A stretch of 64,000 nucleotides of DNA from Tetradesmus obliquus (taxonomy: Eukaryota; Chlorophyta; Chlorophyceae; Sphaeropleales; Scenedesmaceae), in NCBI GenBank assembly GCA_030272155.1, contig CP126205.1, positions 1,414,501 to 1,478,500 of the forward strand, read 5' to 3'. Shown here piece after piece: positions 21,429 to 30,599 of the stretch. Numbering within the stretch: position 1 is the first letter of the stretch; each line of letters begins with the position of its first letter. A program made the translations under genes and the position numbers. The notes beneath the pieces were generated by a model. That model did no database searches, was not told where the DNA came from, and worked only from the letters and a program-made list of their open reading frames with translations.

Positions 21429-23864
21429 TTACTGAGCACCGCCGCGGCCGAAGCCACCGCCACCGCCGAACTGGGGCTGGTATGCGCCAGGGGCAGAGGC
21501 CTGCAGGAACAAGAAAGCAGCAGTAACAGCAGATGTCACAAGGCAGCATGAGATGCTTGAACACTAGCCAGCAACAATAGTGTTGCACAGCAGCAACTCC
21601 TGCGCCATGCTGTGCACTCTCCTGCTAGGCAGAGCATTGTGTAGCAGCTGCTACTCCATCACTGTACAGCATGAGACTGCCTGCCTCGCATCCACTATGG
21701 TCAAACATTGGTCAAACACTGGTCAAACATGCCACGTCAGCCGGCTCACCTTGTCGCCACCGCGGTCGCCACCACGGCCGAAGCCGCCACCCTCACGGGG
21801 GCCGCTCCTGTAGCCCTCCCTGCAGCAGCAGCCAGGGCATACAGATGCACAGCTGTCAGTTGCAACCCTGTCAACAGGCCAAAGCAATTGCATCTCCAGG
21901 CCCAGCTGCTGTAAGTAGTAGCACCTACGGGCCCCGCCGACGAATCAACGTGCAGCACAGGAAGCTGGCCCAAACAAAAATAAACATCATATGACGATCA
22001 TCTGCCCAGCCCACCTGTAGCCGCCCTCCCTTGGTGGGCCGCGTGGGGGCCTGTCACCGCCCATAGGCATTAAAAGCACTGACATTCACGCAACAACTTG
22101 CAGAACAGAAAACAGGTTTTAGGTTTCAGGCTTGAATAATTTAGCGCACCTGTAGCCTCCCTCCCTGGGTGGGCCGCGCGGGGGCCTGTCACCGCCCATG
22201 GGTGGGCGGCGGCCCTCGCCAGCGGGGCGCGCGCTCTTCTTCAGAGTGGCGGGCACCACGTCAGCAGGCAGGTTGAGGTACTCGCGCAGGTACTCGATGC
22301 CCTTGTTGGTCAGGAACCTGAAGCATTACCGTTGAAATTGACAGGTCGGCAGCCGCAGCAGCAGCAGCAGGAGGAATTGCATAGATTAGCGGGCAGGTTG
22401 AGGTACTCGCGCAAGTACTCAATGCCCTTGTTGGTCAGGAACCTAAACAAGAAGCAGCAGCAGCGGGAGGATCAATCGAAGCGATGGTAGCGGACTAGAA
22501 CAGCTGGGGACAACAGGAGGCAGCCGTGCTTGACACAGGCACCATTTGCAGGAGACAATAGCGCATGCCTAGGCAGTTGCATCACGCGCGCATGCATATG
22601 AGCGTGCGACCAAGCTGCAGAAGCACAGGCATGCGCCTGCGGCTGGGAAGGACGAGATTATGCTCAAACAATGATAGCAGTCACTCCACTGCAGCACTGC
22701 GGCTGGTCTGTTGCGTGCTGCCTCAGCGCTGCACTGCAATGCTGCAGACTGTCAACACATGCAGCTGGTTCAAAAATAGTCTGCGTCACGACATCTGCAG
22801 ACCAGCATATGCCACGACACAGCTTGTGTGCTCTGGTGCCAACAATCACCCAAACGAATGTCTGGGTGCCGCTGCTTGCTGCAAGCTGCTGCGCAGCTGC
22901 CGCTGCTGGCACAGGTTGCCTGTAGCAGCTGCAGACCAAACGCGGCGCCATTGCTATGAGCCGTGGCCCCTGCCTCCCCCAAAAGTGCTGCTGCTGCTGC
23001 TGCTGCATGCTGGCCTCCAGCGGTACGCGCCATGCGCTGACTGCTCCCTGGCTGCTTTTCAGCAGCTGCTTGCCTCTTGCGCTGCTCTCACAAGTGGTGT
23101 GTCCTCCAGGCGAAGCACTGAGTGCGCTACACCATGCTGCTGCTTGCTGCTGGCCTCACCAGCAGTGCCTCCAGGCAGAGCGCCCATTGAGCTACACCCT
23201 GCTGTGGACACCTTGCCACTGCTGCTGCTGCTGCCCTGACAGAAGCAGTGCTCCTACAGCTGCAGCAGCTGGCCTCACCAGTGGTAGTGCCTCTAGGCGA
23301 AGCGTTCGTTGAGCAGCTCCTTGCTCACACGCATGCACTCACATGCTGTCATCAAGGACTGTAAGCAAGAGCTCCACCTCCTCCTGCTGCTGCTGCTGCT
23401 GTTGCTGCTGGGCTCACCAGTACTGGTGCCTCCAGGCAAAGCGGCCATTGCGCTAGCCACTACTGTGCAACACCATGCCGCCACTGCTGCTGCTGTTGTC
23501 GGACTGTGACAGTAGCAGTGCTCACCAGTAGTAGTGCCTCCAGGCGAAGCGCTCGGTGACGAGCTCCTTGCTCTTGAAGCTCTGCATGAGCTTGATCACG
23601 TGCAGGTTGGGCACCTCCACCTCGGGGTGCTGCTCCAGGTTGAAGTCCTTCTCAGCCTGCAGCACGCCCTCTGCAGCACGCAACATGGAACAGCAGCATA
23701 TGTATGAAATATTAATGTGCGTTGGTTGATGATTTTGTTGTGCGTGAGGTGAGACAGGTGGGAGCGCAGCGAAGCGAAGGGCTGCTTGCTGTGGTGTTGC
23801 TGCTGCACTCACCCTTGAAGAGGTACTTGTACACCTCCCTACGGTTCTTCTTTGGGATGAGCAT
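21429..23864 (-). CDS. RPS10: 40S ribosomal protein eS10
   Basis: A component of the small cytosolic ribosomal subunit, placed in the head region. Five exons: 23813-23864, 23526-23670, 22150-22317, 21750-21819, 21429-21500. They total 169 codons with intact phase, giving 168 residues, normal for the family. It begins [19 protein letters not shown] and contains [25 protein letters not shown], then [20 protein letters not shown] and VPATLKK. The tail is Arg/Gly/Pro-rich ([14 protein letters not shown]) and ends GGFGRGGAQ, as in other eS10 proteins. Intron 2 (about 1.2 kb, 22318-23525) holds four decayed copies of the exon 2 end and one copy of the exon 3 start. Intron 3 holds a copy of the exon 3 end. 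The gene is divergent from the translocator gene at 24307. Confidence 0.95.
22012..22071 (-). repeat. Copy of the 3' edge of eS10 exon 3 with donor
   Basis: CCCACCTGTAGCCGCCCTCC, then GGTGGGCCGCG and GGGGGCCTGTCACCGCCCAT, match 22144-22200 with few changes. It codes [17 protein letters not shown]-like sequence and keeps a GTGGG donor. Confidence 0.9.
22388..22446 (-). repeat. Copy of the 5' edge of eS10 exon 3 with acceptor
   Basis: GGCAGGTTGAGGTACTCGCG and CCCTTGTTGGTCAGGAACCT match 22266-22319 with about two changes. The copy keeps an acceptor (coding sense TTTAG/GTTCCTG) and the reading frame [17 protein letters not shown]. Confidence 0.9.
23086..23452 (-). repeat. Array of four decayed copies of the eS10 exon 2 end
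   Basis: Copies at about 23086-23128, 23154-23192, 23272-23330 and 23411-23452 all share a CTCACnAG...GTGnCTC(C/T)AGGC core with the true exon end (23521-23560: CTCACCAGTAGTAGTGCCTC, CAGGCGAAGCG). Each keeps a GTGAG donor on the coding strand. CTG runs lie between copies. The third copy is longest and extends through GAGCAGCTCCTTGCTC. Confidence 0.85.
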
Positions 23865-24306
23865 CTTGAATGATGCGGGTAGGAGTTCTGAAAACGCGTC
23901 GGCTCGAGGCCAACTCGACTCCCCTTGTGTCTGCGAGCAGCCATGGTGGGCTCAGCTGCTGATGAAAGTTTCGCCGGCTTGACATGCGCGCTGATTTAGC
24001 CCATGCTGAAGCTTACCTGATGACAGACGTTAGCTGCAGAAAGAGGACGGGGCCGTGCACGCTGCAGGTGATATGAGGGAACTGGTGGGCTGGGACCCTG
24101 GTTTTAGCGGGTTCGCACTTCAAGTGTGAATGTCACAGCTGCCAACTAGTGTCCGCGATAGTTCTACGCCAGCTTGGATATGTTTCTTTCAGGGCTGGTG
24201 CGGTGATGTGGTGCAGCTCAACGTGTACGCTGAGTTCAGGTCCGGACTAGAGTCAGCGGGCGAAGCTAGCGGGATGGGGGCAGAGGTAGACCACCAAAGC
24301 AAAGCC
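23865..24306. promoter_or_regulatory. Shared divergent promoter region, eS10 / translocator
   Basis: The 442 bp between two opposed start codons must contain both core promoters and both 5' leaders. No TATA box stands out. The translocator leader is open in frame back to 24130, so a longer N-terminus is formally possible, but family members start close to the first membrane span. The boundaries are only the two start codons. Confidence 0.5.
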
Positions 24307-27300
24307 ATGGAGACTAGAAAGTATTTGGCAGCCTACGGGTGAGCCGGGGTTTCAAACCGCACAAGTGTGCCGGGATGTGCCAGCATGCTGCTGTTGATGT
24401 CGACCACTGTGCTGCTGCCCGCAGGTACATGGCACTATGGATCTTTCTGAGTGCCTTCGTCATCATGTAAGTGCCGTTATTACATTCCAGCAATGAACGT
24501 GACTCCCTGCAGACGTGTGCGCAGCATTAGCGCAGTTGCAGTGCTGTCAGCTCAGTTGAGTCAAAAAGTTGCAACACACTCTGGAATCAGGCCTGCCAAA
24601 ATGGCATCAGCTGACATACTGTAGCTGTGGAAGCAGCATGTTACTGCCACAAAGCCAGTCAGCAGCGACTGCTGGCACGTGCTGGAGCTGTTCAACTGAC
24701 AGCCATGGCCTAGCAGTTTGCTTGCCCCCACCTTTGCAAACCATGCCAGTGACTCCACAGCCAAATGGGATTGTGACAGCACAAGATAGAACAGTACAGG
24801 ATATGCCGCAGCAGCAGCAACTACCCCGCTTACTGCGTGGCTGAGCATCATCAACTTGCAGGATTTGCAAATTGCCCCTTTTTCCCTTGCATGCAGGCTG
24901 AACAAGTATATCCTGGATCCGAAGCTAGGCGGCTTCCCCTTCCCACTGACTCTGACAGCAGCACACATGCTGTTCTGCGCGGTGGTGTCGTGGCTGCTGG
25001 TCAAAGTCAAACTCATTGACGCACCGGCAATGCCCAGTGAGGTGTACTTCAGGTGCGGCCTGCTGCTGTCACTTACATGATATGTGTGAGGCCTGTGCTT
25101 TGTATCCAAGCAGCAACAGCGTGCAGCAGCGCGCAGCAGCGGCAGGCCTTAAGAACATGTGCTTGCATGAAACTCGTGCATACAGTTGAAGGCCCCCTTC
25201 GTCAGAGCCAGCGAGGAACCCGGCACCATTCATAAGAGCAGCTGCTTGCGCTGCAGATGTGCTTCGACTGCCTGTGGCAACAGACCGTGCCATTACATTG
25301 CGTGATAGGAGGGCTACTGATCAGCAAGGTTGGTGTTGATGCCTGCTGCTGATGCTGCTGTATGCAGATGTGTGCTGCCCATTGGTGCGCTGTTTGCAGT
25401 GGTGCTGTGGACGGGCAACGCGGCTTACTTGTACCTCAGCGTCTCATTTGTACAGATGATGAAGGTGCGGGAGGGTCGAGGGCTGCAGGTTGCACAGCAG
25501 GCATGCAGTGGACGTTGCTGTGCTTGAGCTTACTTGTACCTCAGCGTCTCGTTTGTACAGATGATGAAGGGGCAAGGCGAGGGAAGGAGGCAGGGAGGGT
25601 GCACAGCAGGCATGCAGTGGACGTTGCTGTGCTTGTTGAGCTCGCATACTATCAATAGTTCAACGCAGCTCACTGGCGTGATGAGGTGCATGACTGGTCG
25701 CAGTTGGAATCAGTTGGGCATGCGCAAAGTGTTGCTGGCGGCGAAACAGCACCATCACAGAGGATGCAATCCGCCTTCGTTTGCGACACATCTGTTTATG
25801 AACACATCTGGCGCTTGACGCGTGTGTGTGATCATTCCAACTACAAGTGCAATTGGTGGCTGCTGCAGGCGATGATGCCGCTCCTGGTTTACACAGTAGG
25901 AGCGGTGTTTGGCACGGAGAAGTGGTGTGTGCGCACAGGCATCGACTTTGCAACATCCACTTGCTGACACAACTGTGACTGCTGTGGATGTTGCAGGCGA
26001 TGATGCCGCTCCTAGTGTATACAGTAGGCACAGCATTTGGCACGGAGAAGTGGTGTGTGCGCACAGGCATCAACCTTGCAGTGGTGGTGGCTGGAGTGGC
26101 CATCGCCAGCTATGGTGAGTTGTTTTGTAATGGTTTCTGCCTATCAAATCCAAGCAGAGATAAGAAGTAACACATATGCTTTGGCTAACGCAGCGTGACA
26201 AGTGCTTGTAGCTAGCTGCCGGACCAGCAGGGATAGCACCGCAGCGTGCAGGAATGCGGCAAAGCTTGCTTGCAGGAAAGGCTGCAGCAGCAGAAACCAG
26301 CTGCAACTGCACCCAGAGTTTCATGAAGCTCTGGCCTGCAGGCATGCCTAGCTTGTTTGCTGCTGCAGCTGTGTCCAACATGCCGTTCATCTGCTATTGA
26401 AGATGATGATAATGATGATATGATGCTGCTTGCTGTCTGCAGGCGAGGTTGTGTTTGTGCTGGTGGGGGCGGCCTTCCAGGCCGTCAGCATGCTATCAGA
26501 AGCAACGCGGCTGACACTGGTGCAGGTGGGATGGGCTTGCAGGAACTGCCTTGTCCTGCAAGTTGTTTGTTCTTGCAATCAAACGTGACATGATCATCCT
26601 CAAACCAGCTATCAACAGTCCTTGCTGGCTGCCCTGAGTAACTGTGTCAGTGCATGCCCGTTTATTGCAACATGCGGTCTGAGATAGCAGAAACAAGCCT
26701 CTTTCCCTGCTGCTGCCGTTGCTGCTGTTGTGTGCTCCTGTCCTGCAGTTGCTCCTGCAAGGGCGCGGCATCAAGCTCAATCCCATCACAACCCTATACC
26801 ACGTGGCACCTGTGTGCCTCATGTTTTTGGTGCTGCCATTTGCATGGTTAGAAGCAGAGCGCTTGATGAGCCAAGAGTGGAAAGTGGGGCCTGGCCTGCT
26901 GCTGCTGAGTGCAGCCGCAGCCTTTGCGCTCAACTGCTCGATATTCCTGCTGATAGGCAAGACCAGCGCGTTGACGCTGAACATCGCGGGGGTGGCAAAG
27001 GACGTGATGCTGATCTACCTGTCAATGACGCTCTACGGGTGCACTGCTGGAATTCTGGCCGACTGTCACAGCTCTTAGCTAGGCTAGTTTGTGTGGCAGA
27101 AAGTGCAGCACACATTGGCTGTACTGCAGTACTGCTTTTCAGCGCAAGGAGATTTGCGGCTGTCTGGTGTTGGAAAGCTGCGTACCTCGTAGGCAGGCAG
27201 CTGCTGTGCTGGTGCTGCATGCATTGCCTCTCCATCTGATGCCAGCAGCAGCGTGTTCATGCGCATTGTCACAGTGCATCACATGCACTCACGTGTGCGC

Positions 27301-27610
27301 TGCTGGTGCTGCTGCTGGTGGTGCTGCTTGCAGGTCAGTTGTCACCGAGCTTCAGGTGCTGGGCTATGCAACAGCCCTCAGCGGTGCATTCTACTACAAC
27401 TACAGGAAAATGCAGGGGGCAAAGGCGGCGGCAGACGCAGCAGCAGCCAAAGCAGCAGCCAGCTCGGATGGTGGAGCGCAGCAGCCGGCAGTGAAGCCGC
27501 AAATACTAGGCGCGAGCAGCAGTAGCAGCAGCTTGCAGCAGCAGCTGCGAGGGGACCCGGAGCAGCAGCAGCTGCTACCGCAACATTCACAGACTCAGAG
27601 GCAAGTGTAG
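24307..27610 (+). CDS. Sugar-phosphate/nucleotide-sugar translocator (TPT/DMT family)
   Basis: A multi-span membrane antiporter of the plant KT/TPT group, probably of plastid, Golgi or ER membranes. The substrate cannot be read from sequence. Eight exons: 24307-24338, 24425-24466, 24897-25052, 25368-25464, 25997-26114, 26443-26525, 26749-27038, 27334-27610. They total 365 codons with phase kept. Family signatures in order: [109 protein letters not shown] and [17 protein letters not shown]. Ten spans are expected. The C-terminal 70 residues are an Ala/Gln/Ser-rich tail. No N-terminal transit peptide is evident with this start. Exon 2 is only 42 nt. Introns 4 and 5 region carries extra copies of exon 4's end and exon 5's start. 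Confidence 0.92.
25528..25638 (+). repeat. Tandem copy of translocator exon 4 end plus intron head
   Basis: The unit at about 25423-25527 (exon end coding [14 protein letters not shown] plus about 60 bp of intron, ending in CAGTGGACGTTGCTGTGCTT) is repeated directly at 25528-25638. In the copy the donor AAG/GTGCGG has become AAGGGGCAAG, so it has lost GT. Confidence 0.9.
25868..25957 (+). repeat. Tandem copy of the translocator exon 5 start
   Basis: About 90 bp (GCGATGATGCCGCTCCTGGT and on) repeats 25997-26085 with only a few substitutions. It keeps the TGCAG/GCG acceptor and the frame [20 protein letters not shown]. The period is 129 bp. The copy lacks the second half of the exon and its donor. 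Confidence 0.92.
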
Positions 27611-27654
27611 TACGTTGGTTTTACACTGTGTGGTAAATGTTGGTGCACCAAGTT

Positions 27655-27659
27655 TGTAA
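27655..27659 (+). terminator. Candidate TGTAA poly(A) signal for the translocator gene
   Basis: TGTAA lies 45 bp downstream of the stop codon, the expected position for the green-algal polyadenylation signal. Confidence 0.55.
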
Positions 27660-27760
27660 CATCCCTAACTGCTTATGCAATCAAACCATAGCAACAACAC
27701 CGTCAGCGCTGCACCCCACTCGCCACTCGGTTGGCTACAGCTGCCCAGGTTAGCCTGACT

Positions 27761-27840
27761 CAGCCTGAGGCTGTGCTCATCACAACTTCAAGTTGAAGTC
27801 CAGCCTGAGGCTGTGCTCATCACAACTTCAAGTTGAAGTC
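27761..27840. repeat. Perfect 40 bp tandem duplication
   Basis: The unit beginning CAGCCTGAGGCTGTGCTCAT and ending AACTTCAAGTTGAAGTC occurs twice head to tail without a mismatch. It lies in the gap between the convergent translocator and BTB genes. Each unit contains a small inverted repeat, CTTCA-AGT-TGAAG. Confidence 0.97.
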
Positions 27841-28106
27841 CAGCTTGCTGTGATGATGACCAGCTGTGAATGCTTGTCTCCATGCCTTCCAAGCCGGCAT
27901 GCTGCACTTGTCTCCATGGCACCATGTACATAAGACGATTTTAAGCATGGTAAAAGCATAGCTGCGCACCTTCAAGCAATGCTGATCCAGAAGCCCCCCG
28001 CCCTAGGGCTCCTGGCGCTCTGAGTGGGCTGAGCATGCAGGCACAGCAGTCATCGCTGCTCGGAGCATGATGCCCAACCGATGCCCAACCACGGTAGGGG
28101 GTGTGC

Positions 28107-28111
28107 TTACA
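28107..28111 (-). terminator. Candidate TGTAA poly(A) signal for the BTB gene
   Basis: TTACA on the plus strand (TGTAA in the transcript) lies about 30 bp past the stop codon at 28142. Confidence 0.5.
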
Positions 28112-28141
28112 AAGTTAAGCTTCACTGTCTTTTTATTGTCA

Positions 28142-29158
28142 TCAAATCAAGTTGAATGTTGTGTTCTGCTGGCACGTCTGGCAGCGCAGCATTGCTCCAG
28201 GGACAGCTGCCCCTGCAGGTGTGCCAAAAGCTGCTACCGGGGTCATTCCGGGGCTGACGGCACGCATCAGCCTGGCGCCTCTGCATGTGCTACAGTACAC
28301 CATGCCCGGCTGCATGGCAGCGCTTCTGTGCTGCGCTAGCGCCGCTAGCAGGTGGCAGCAAGTAGCAGGCGACAGGCCTGCCAGTACCTCTTTCTTGCAG
28401 CTGCCCATCACAGCAGCAGCCGCTGCGCTGCTGAAGCAGCTGCTGATGCAGGCCTGCGCTAGCTCTGCCAGGCCTGCTTTGTCTGCCAGAGTGATCCACT
28501 TCCATGCAAAGTGCTGGCTTGCAGGGTCGCCGTTGAGCTGCTGCTTGTTGGCTTGCAGGAAGATTCCGACCCTAGACAGCAGGGCTGGCATGTCATACTT
28601 GTTGCACACAGTCAGCAGCACCTGCGGCGGCGAGGAACGGCAATATAGCATAGCAAGATTGTTTTGTTGATATGTCTTGAATCTTAGTACGGCCTTTGCA
28701 ACATTCATGGTGATGCATCATCATCATGCAGGCGTTCAGCATTGTTTTAGCACAGGCAAACTTGCATGAACCTCTGTTGCAGTACAGCAACCATGTGCCT
28801 GGCCTCACCTGCAGGTTGTCCCATGACACAACTGGCTGGGGTACCACAGGGTACAAAAAGGCCATAACAGTTAGCCAGTCTTCCTTGCTGGTGCCTTCTA
28901 TGGGGATGCTGATGTCAGCTGCATCGCTGCAACTGCCGCTGCTGCTGTTGCCACAGCTGTCTAGCAGGCTGCCTAGCACGCCGGACCACTGCCTCAGTAT
29001 CAAGGAATGGGCAGGCACAGAGTAATCTCGCTGAACACCAGCGTCACATCACTTCTAGCAGCGAGCAGTGCCTCTAGCGTGGAGCTTTCAGACTTGGTGG
29101 CCATTGCGTCAGGCTGCGCTTCAGCGACTATGTCGATCGGTGTGAACGACAAACGCAT
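28142..29158 (-). pseudogene. BTB/POZ-domain gene with a one-base frameshift
   Basis: Two exons, 28809-29158 and 28142-28621. BTB domains form homo- or heterodimers and often recruit cullin-3 ubiquitin ligases. The first exon reads ALLAARSDVTLVFSEITL in one frame, then needs a shift to continue VPAHSLILRQWSGVLGSLLD, the classic BTB core. The break is at about 29017-29021, where a single base appears to be missing. With one base allowed the model is exactly 277 codons. After the intron comes VLLTVCNKYDMPALLSRVGI and an alpha-helical BACK-like part. As written, the first frame stops at TGA eight codons past DVTLVFSE. It may be a recent pseudogene or a sequencing/assembly error. The rest of the reading frame is intact, which favours an error or a very young mutation. 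Confidence 0.65.
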
Positions 29159-30599
29159 GCAGTGCGTGCTTGAGTTACTGATGAAGCAAGAAGTACAAGG
29201 CTTGCTGCAAGCAGGTAATACCGCCACGCCCGGTCCCGGAACAACCGGCTGTGCCTGTTACAGTCAGGCTGTAGCATCAGCCCGGAAAGCTATGGCCGCT
29301 ATTTGTGCTGTATTACAAGCTTGTGCTACGCATTGCACTAATGCCTACCCACTTCCTGTGGCACTCATCATCCTCAGCTGCGAGGTATGCTGTTGGGGCG
29401 GTACTAAGCAGATGCAACTAACACTGGCAGTGACATGCGTGTCATCGTCATCATGCTACCCATCAAGCCATAGTGACATCCAAGACTGGCAGTGACATGC
29501 GTGTCATCGTTTCAAACATGTGGCATCACCATAAGTTGCAAGCCAACGGCGCAGGACAGTTGGCTATGTGTGAGAAGAGGAAAGTTACATGTCAGGAGGG
29601 TTTGCTTCCTGTGCGTCAGCTGGCAACTGTACACCGGCAAACTCTTCCGCAACGGGTCATCAAGTGCAGCACGTGCTGTCCACCCCAGCAACATGTTGTC
29701 ACGTGCATATACTTTGCGGTCACCAGGCTGCGGTGGATCGGCAGCAGATGCGCTGCACAGGCTGTGATTGCTCCCTGGATCACTGGAGCAGTGACTGTTG
29801 AAATTGTACTGTGCAGCAGCACAGTGCACTGCAAGGGCACCGGCGGTTCAATTGACAAATGCCCACCAGAGAGAGAGGGGTTACACTGGTGTACTCACGC
29901 GGCATACGCCACCACTTTCTAGCATTGAGACACAAGGATTGATGTACATGTGCATGACCTACGCCCGCTTTTCAAAGCATCTTTGTTGAGGTTCCAACTG
30001 CTTGCAGGACAGGCAGTGCATCAAAAGTGACTGTAGGGCAATGATTCCTGAACTCTGCCCTCACCACCACCTTCTTACCATGCATCACATCAACACACTC
30101 TCATTTTGTGGGCTTGCAGCACTGCGTGACGCCAGGTGCCCCAGTGTGCTGATGCGCTGCTGCACCAATTACAGCAGTAGCACACAATGGAGCATTGTGA
30201 CTGCTTCCGCTCCAGTGGGGCGTGAACTGACGACAATGCTGAAATCACTAGAATGGCAAGAATGTTGACACTACAAAGATGATGCTTACGAATGCCATGT
30301 TCATGCAGTCTACTGATGCAACCAATACCAATCAATCGGCCACCACTACAGGCCGTTACCATGTGTGATAATGGCAATTTATTTCTGTCTTTTTAATCCA
30401 CCTCATTTTACACTTGCAAGTCCTGCAAAGGAGGTGTTGCAACAGCTGCACCACCGGCAATTGCCCAGGCACTGTCTTAGCCGCACCCCTGCTATCGTGT
30501 CAAATACATGAATCGCCATTGGTGTCCAAGCCAAGTGCATGGTTTTCCCTGAAGATTCCTTGAAACCTGGAGCCACACACAAGTGCCCCTGGCACAGTC
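29159..30599. other. Intergenic region, about 1.4 kb
   Basis: It lies upstream of the BTB gene and downstream of the ankyrin-like gene. Short frames on both strands show no recognisable domain. A 25 bp perfect direct repeat (CTGGCAGTGACATGCGTGTC plus five more bases) occurs at 29424-29448 and 29486-29510. No RNA gene was recognised. Confidence 0.45.
30408..30412 (-). terminator. Candidate TGTAA poly(A) signal for the ankyrin-like gene
   Basis: TTACA on the plus strand (TGTAA in the transcript), 188 bp past the stop codon at 30600. Confidence 0.45.
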
